Below, one piece after another: positions 23,469 through 23,551 of a stretch of DNA of 23,551 nt. Both the position numbers and the translations under genes were made by a program. Numbering within the stretch: position 1 is the first letter of the stretch; every line of letters begins with the position of its first letter. The notes under the pieces were generated by a model. The model did no database searches. It was given only the letters and a program-made list of their open reading frames with translations, and was not told the DNA's origin. The DNA comes from an uncultured Collinsella sp. (GTDB lineage Bacteria; Actinomycetota; Coriobacteriia; Coriobacteriales; Coriobacteriaceae): NCBI GenBank assembly GCA_905199225.1, contig CAJKFS010000037.1, positions 1 through 23,551 of the forward strand, read 5' to 3'.

Positions 23469-23511
23469 AAGAGGCGGGGCATGCCCCGCCTCTTCCCTTT
23501 CTTGAAAGGGA
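23469..23511 (-). terminator. 26-bp perfect palindrome plus second hairpin
   Basis: AAGAGGCGGGGC followed by its mirror makes a perfect 26-bp palindrome (23469-23494). An adjoining hairpin, TCCCTTT with AAAGGGA, lies at 23494-23511. They stand where a terminator for a - strand gene entering from the right would be expected, but the T-runs are weak (CTCTT). Confidence 0.5.
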
Positions 23512-23522
23512 GGGGACACCGC

Positions 23523-23551
23523 CTAGAATTCGTCGTTGGAGTAATGAAGGT
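23523..23551 (-). CDS. Possible C-terminal end of a gene from beyond the window
   Basis: On the - strand the last eight codons read LHYSNDEF followed by TAG (23525-23523). The hairpins just after this stop make a gene end plausible. With so few residues the product cannot be recognised and the reading frame is not certain. Confidence 0.3.

Overview
The window looks like chromosomal DNA from a high-GC Gram-positive anaerobe of the Coriobacteriia, most likely Collinsella or a close relative. The reasons are the strong G/C-ending codon bias, the actinobacterial-type PyrR-binding leader in front of carA, the long CarA, and the abundance of short palindromic repeats between genes. This placement is from memory of the group; no search was run. 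Almost everything is housekeeping. The accessory signal lies in repeat-bounded insertions between the core genes.

Layout. 1-355: a tRNA-Ile / tRNA-Ala / tRNA-Ile group with two terminator-like hairpins. 464-1831: a bifunctional-nuclease-family protein, a small two-helix membrane protein and an unrecognised cytosolic protein, closely spaced on the + strand. 1949-3787: the ribosome-associated GTPase TypA/BipA, ending at a strong terminator. 3850-3910: a REP-like hairpin between convergent genes. 3917-5859 (- strand): a secreted bactofilin-like repeat protein with a membrane C-terminus, and a TRIC/UPF0126 family channel. 5991-7261: a 1.27 kb unit bounded by two ~80-bp inverted repeats, each itself a palindrome, enclosing one 335-residue protein with an AbiEi-like N-terminal half and a DUF559/Vsr-like PD-(D/E)xK C-terminal half. 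This is the most novel-looking part of the window. 7332-7561 (- strand): two tRNA-Ser genes (CGA and GGA), each with its own terminator. 8066-9754: rpsF-ssb-rpsR-rplI, the classic S6/SSB/S18/L9 operon. 9981-14892: dnaB, purA, purD and a Nudix ADP-ribose pyrophosphatase. 14931-15030: a 100-bp MITE-like element with 5-bp flanking direct repeats. 15077-17831: an ABC exporter half-transporter and a membrane-anchored protein of unknown function. 18005-22960: a PyrR-binding RNA element, carA and carB. 22961-23522: no recognisable gene; a large nested inverted repeat, two tandem intrinsic terminators, and a second MITE-like element (204 bp, 25-bp perfect terminal inverted repeats). The right edge may hold the last codons of a - strand gene.

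How the genes work together. purA and purD serve purine synthesis, and carAB makes carbamoyl phosphate for pyrimidine and arginine synthesis, apparently repressed by PyrR at the Shine-Dalgarno sequence. dnaB follows the S6/SSB/S18/L9 operon, as is common in Gram-positive bacteria, putting replication and translation genes side by side. Four or five short palindromic or inverted-repeat elements of different sequence sit in the gaps. No CRISPR array, integrase or recognisable transposase gene was seen.
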